This document shows, piece after piece, positions 5,183 to 5,837 of a stretch of 5,837 nucleotides of DNA. Each line of letters opens with the position of its first letter. Positions within the stretch are counted from its first letter, which is position 1. Under the pieces are notes generated by a model. It made no database searches. It saw nothing but the letters and a program-made list of their open reading frames with translations, and was not told where the DNA came from. Source of the stretch: Acidimicrobiaceae bacterium (GTDB lineage Bacteria; Actinomycetota; Acidimicrobiia; Acidimicrobiales; Bog-793); assembly GCA_003170375.1 (NCBI GenBank), contig PMZN01000195.1, forward strand, positions 1 to 5,837, given 5' to 3'. Both the position numbers and the translations under genes were made by a program.

Positions 5183-5837
5183 GCCCTAGGCCCGGCTTCG
5201 TCCTCGAGGTCGACCGATCGACTCCGGCGACGTTGATTTGGCATGGTGAAGGCTTCCGGCTCGAACGGCTTCCCGTCGGGACCCGGGTCGTCTACGGGCC
5301 CGAGCCCCTCCCCCCTCTCGCCGATCCCGACCAAGCCATCCGACATGCCCTCGACAACCCCCTCGGTGACTCCAAGCCGCTGCAAGCTCTGCTCTTTCCG
5401 GGCATGCGGCTGACGATCGCGTTCGACGACATCTCGCTCCCGCTTCCTCCCATGCGCGCCCCCGACGTGCGCCAGCGGGTTATCGAAGCGGTCCTCGACC
5501 TGGCGGCGGACGCGGGCGTCGACGATGTCGTGCTGATCGCAGCGCTCGCTCTGCACCGCCGGATGACCGATCCGGAGCTCCGCCACGCTCTCGGCGACCG
5601 CGTTTTCGAGGCCTTCGCCCCCCACGGCCTGTTGATGCAGCACGACGCCGAGGATCGGTCGAACCTCGTCGACCTCGGGGTCACCGACCACGGTGAGGAC
5701 GTCGAGATCAACCGCCGGGCGGCCGAGAGCGACCTGCTGATCTACGTGAACATCAACCTCTCCGCCATGGACGGGGGGCACAAGTCGGTCGCAACGGGTC
5801 TCGCCTCCTACAAGAGCATCAAGCACCACCACAACGT
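5179..5837 (+). CDS. LarA-like (lactate racemase N-terminal domain, DUF2088) protein, partial
   Basis: The first 219 residues of a protein cut by the window end. The family uses a nickel-pincer nucleotide to racemise or epimerise 2-hydroxy acids by hydride transfer. Matches to the LarA N-terminal domain are LTIAFDDISLPLP (78-90), VVLIAALALHRRMTDPEL (117-134), EINRRAAESDLLIYVNIN (176-193) and MDGGHKSVATGLASYKSIK (197-215). Against L. plantarum LarA, by eye, H126 fits His108, K202 fits the cofactor lysine Lys184, H218 fits the nickel ligand His200, and D84 fits Asp72. The Arg75 position is L87, and no His is present where His174 should be (about I192). It is therefore probably not a lactate racemase; another substrate or another reaction is likely. 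Residues 1-75 are a fairly ordinary N-terminal lead-in. Start GTG is set by AAGGAGG at 5168-5174 and overlaps the dehydrogenase stop (GTGA). Activity would need LarB, LarC and LarE elsewhere in the genome; none is visible here. Confidence 0.85.
   Translation, partial: MSPRPGFVLEVDRSTPATLIWHGEGFRLERLPVGTRVVYGPEPLPPLADPDQAIRHALDNPLGDSKPLQALLFPGMRLTIAFDDISLPLPPMRAPDVRQRVIEAVLDLAADAGVDDVVLIAALALHRRMTDPELRHALGDRVFEAFAPHGLLMQHDAEDRSNLVDLGVTDHGEDVEINRRAAESDLLIYVNINLSAMDGGHKSVATGLASYKSIKHHHN

Noticed and set aside
5029..5832. Minus-strand frame of 267 codons
   Set aside because: It is antisense to the LarA-like gene, whose family motifs and ribosome binding site are clear.

Overview
The window is GC-rich, with strong G/C preference at third codon positions. 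It looks like an actinobacterial chromosome. Class Acidimicrobiia or a relative is a plausible guess, based on the GC-rich code, two genes that appear to start without a leader, and the fatty-acyl-CoA-reductase/HAD fusion. Taxonomy is inference only; there is no rRNA or marker gene here.

Layout, left to right. Bases 1-381 hold no convincing gene. They contain a cluster of three CGTGCCAC elements (two direct, one inverted) and a hairpin just past the 3' end of a tRNA-Val(CAC) gene, which lies on the minus strand at 382-458 with its CCA encoded. A divergent 180-base spacer follows. It ends in an 18-base perfect palindrome touching a -10-like TACCCT, which sits 7 bases before the ATG of a 249-residue four-helix membrane protein (639-1388) of unknown function.

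After a 120-base gap comes a tightly packed plus-strand set of three genes that runs off the window. (1) A two-domain protein of about 801 residues, with an N-terminal fatty acyl-CoA reductase (NAD-binding plus FAR_C-like parts) fused to a C-terminal HAD-IB phosphatase-like domain. (2) A 423-residue zinc-dependent medium-chain alcohol dehydrogenase that starts in an ATGA overlap with the first gene. (3) The first 219 codons of a LarA-like (DUF2088, nickel-pincer racemase family) protein that starts in a GTGA overlap with the second. The overlaps imply one transcript with translational coupling.

Taken together, the trio looks like a lipid or hydroxy-acid pathway. An acyl-CoA would be reduced to aldehyde or alcohol, a phosphate ester might be hydrolysed or sensed by the HAD domain, an alcohol/ketone would be interconverted by the MDR enzyme, and a LarA-like protein would change the stereochemistry of a hydroxy compound. 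No described pathway known to me joins these steps, so the pathway is a hypothesis. Two details stand out. Both the HAD and the LarA-like domains lack some textbook active-site residues. The dehydrogenase/LarA junction also carries a G7 run in exact slippery phase, beyond which the LarA frame is open and has better codon statistics than the annotated dehydrogenase tail.
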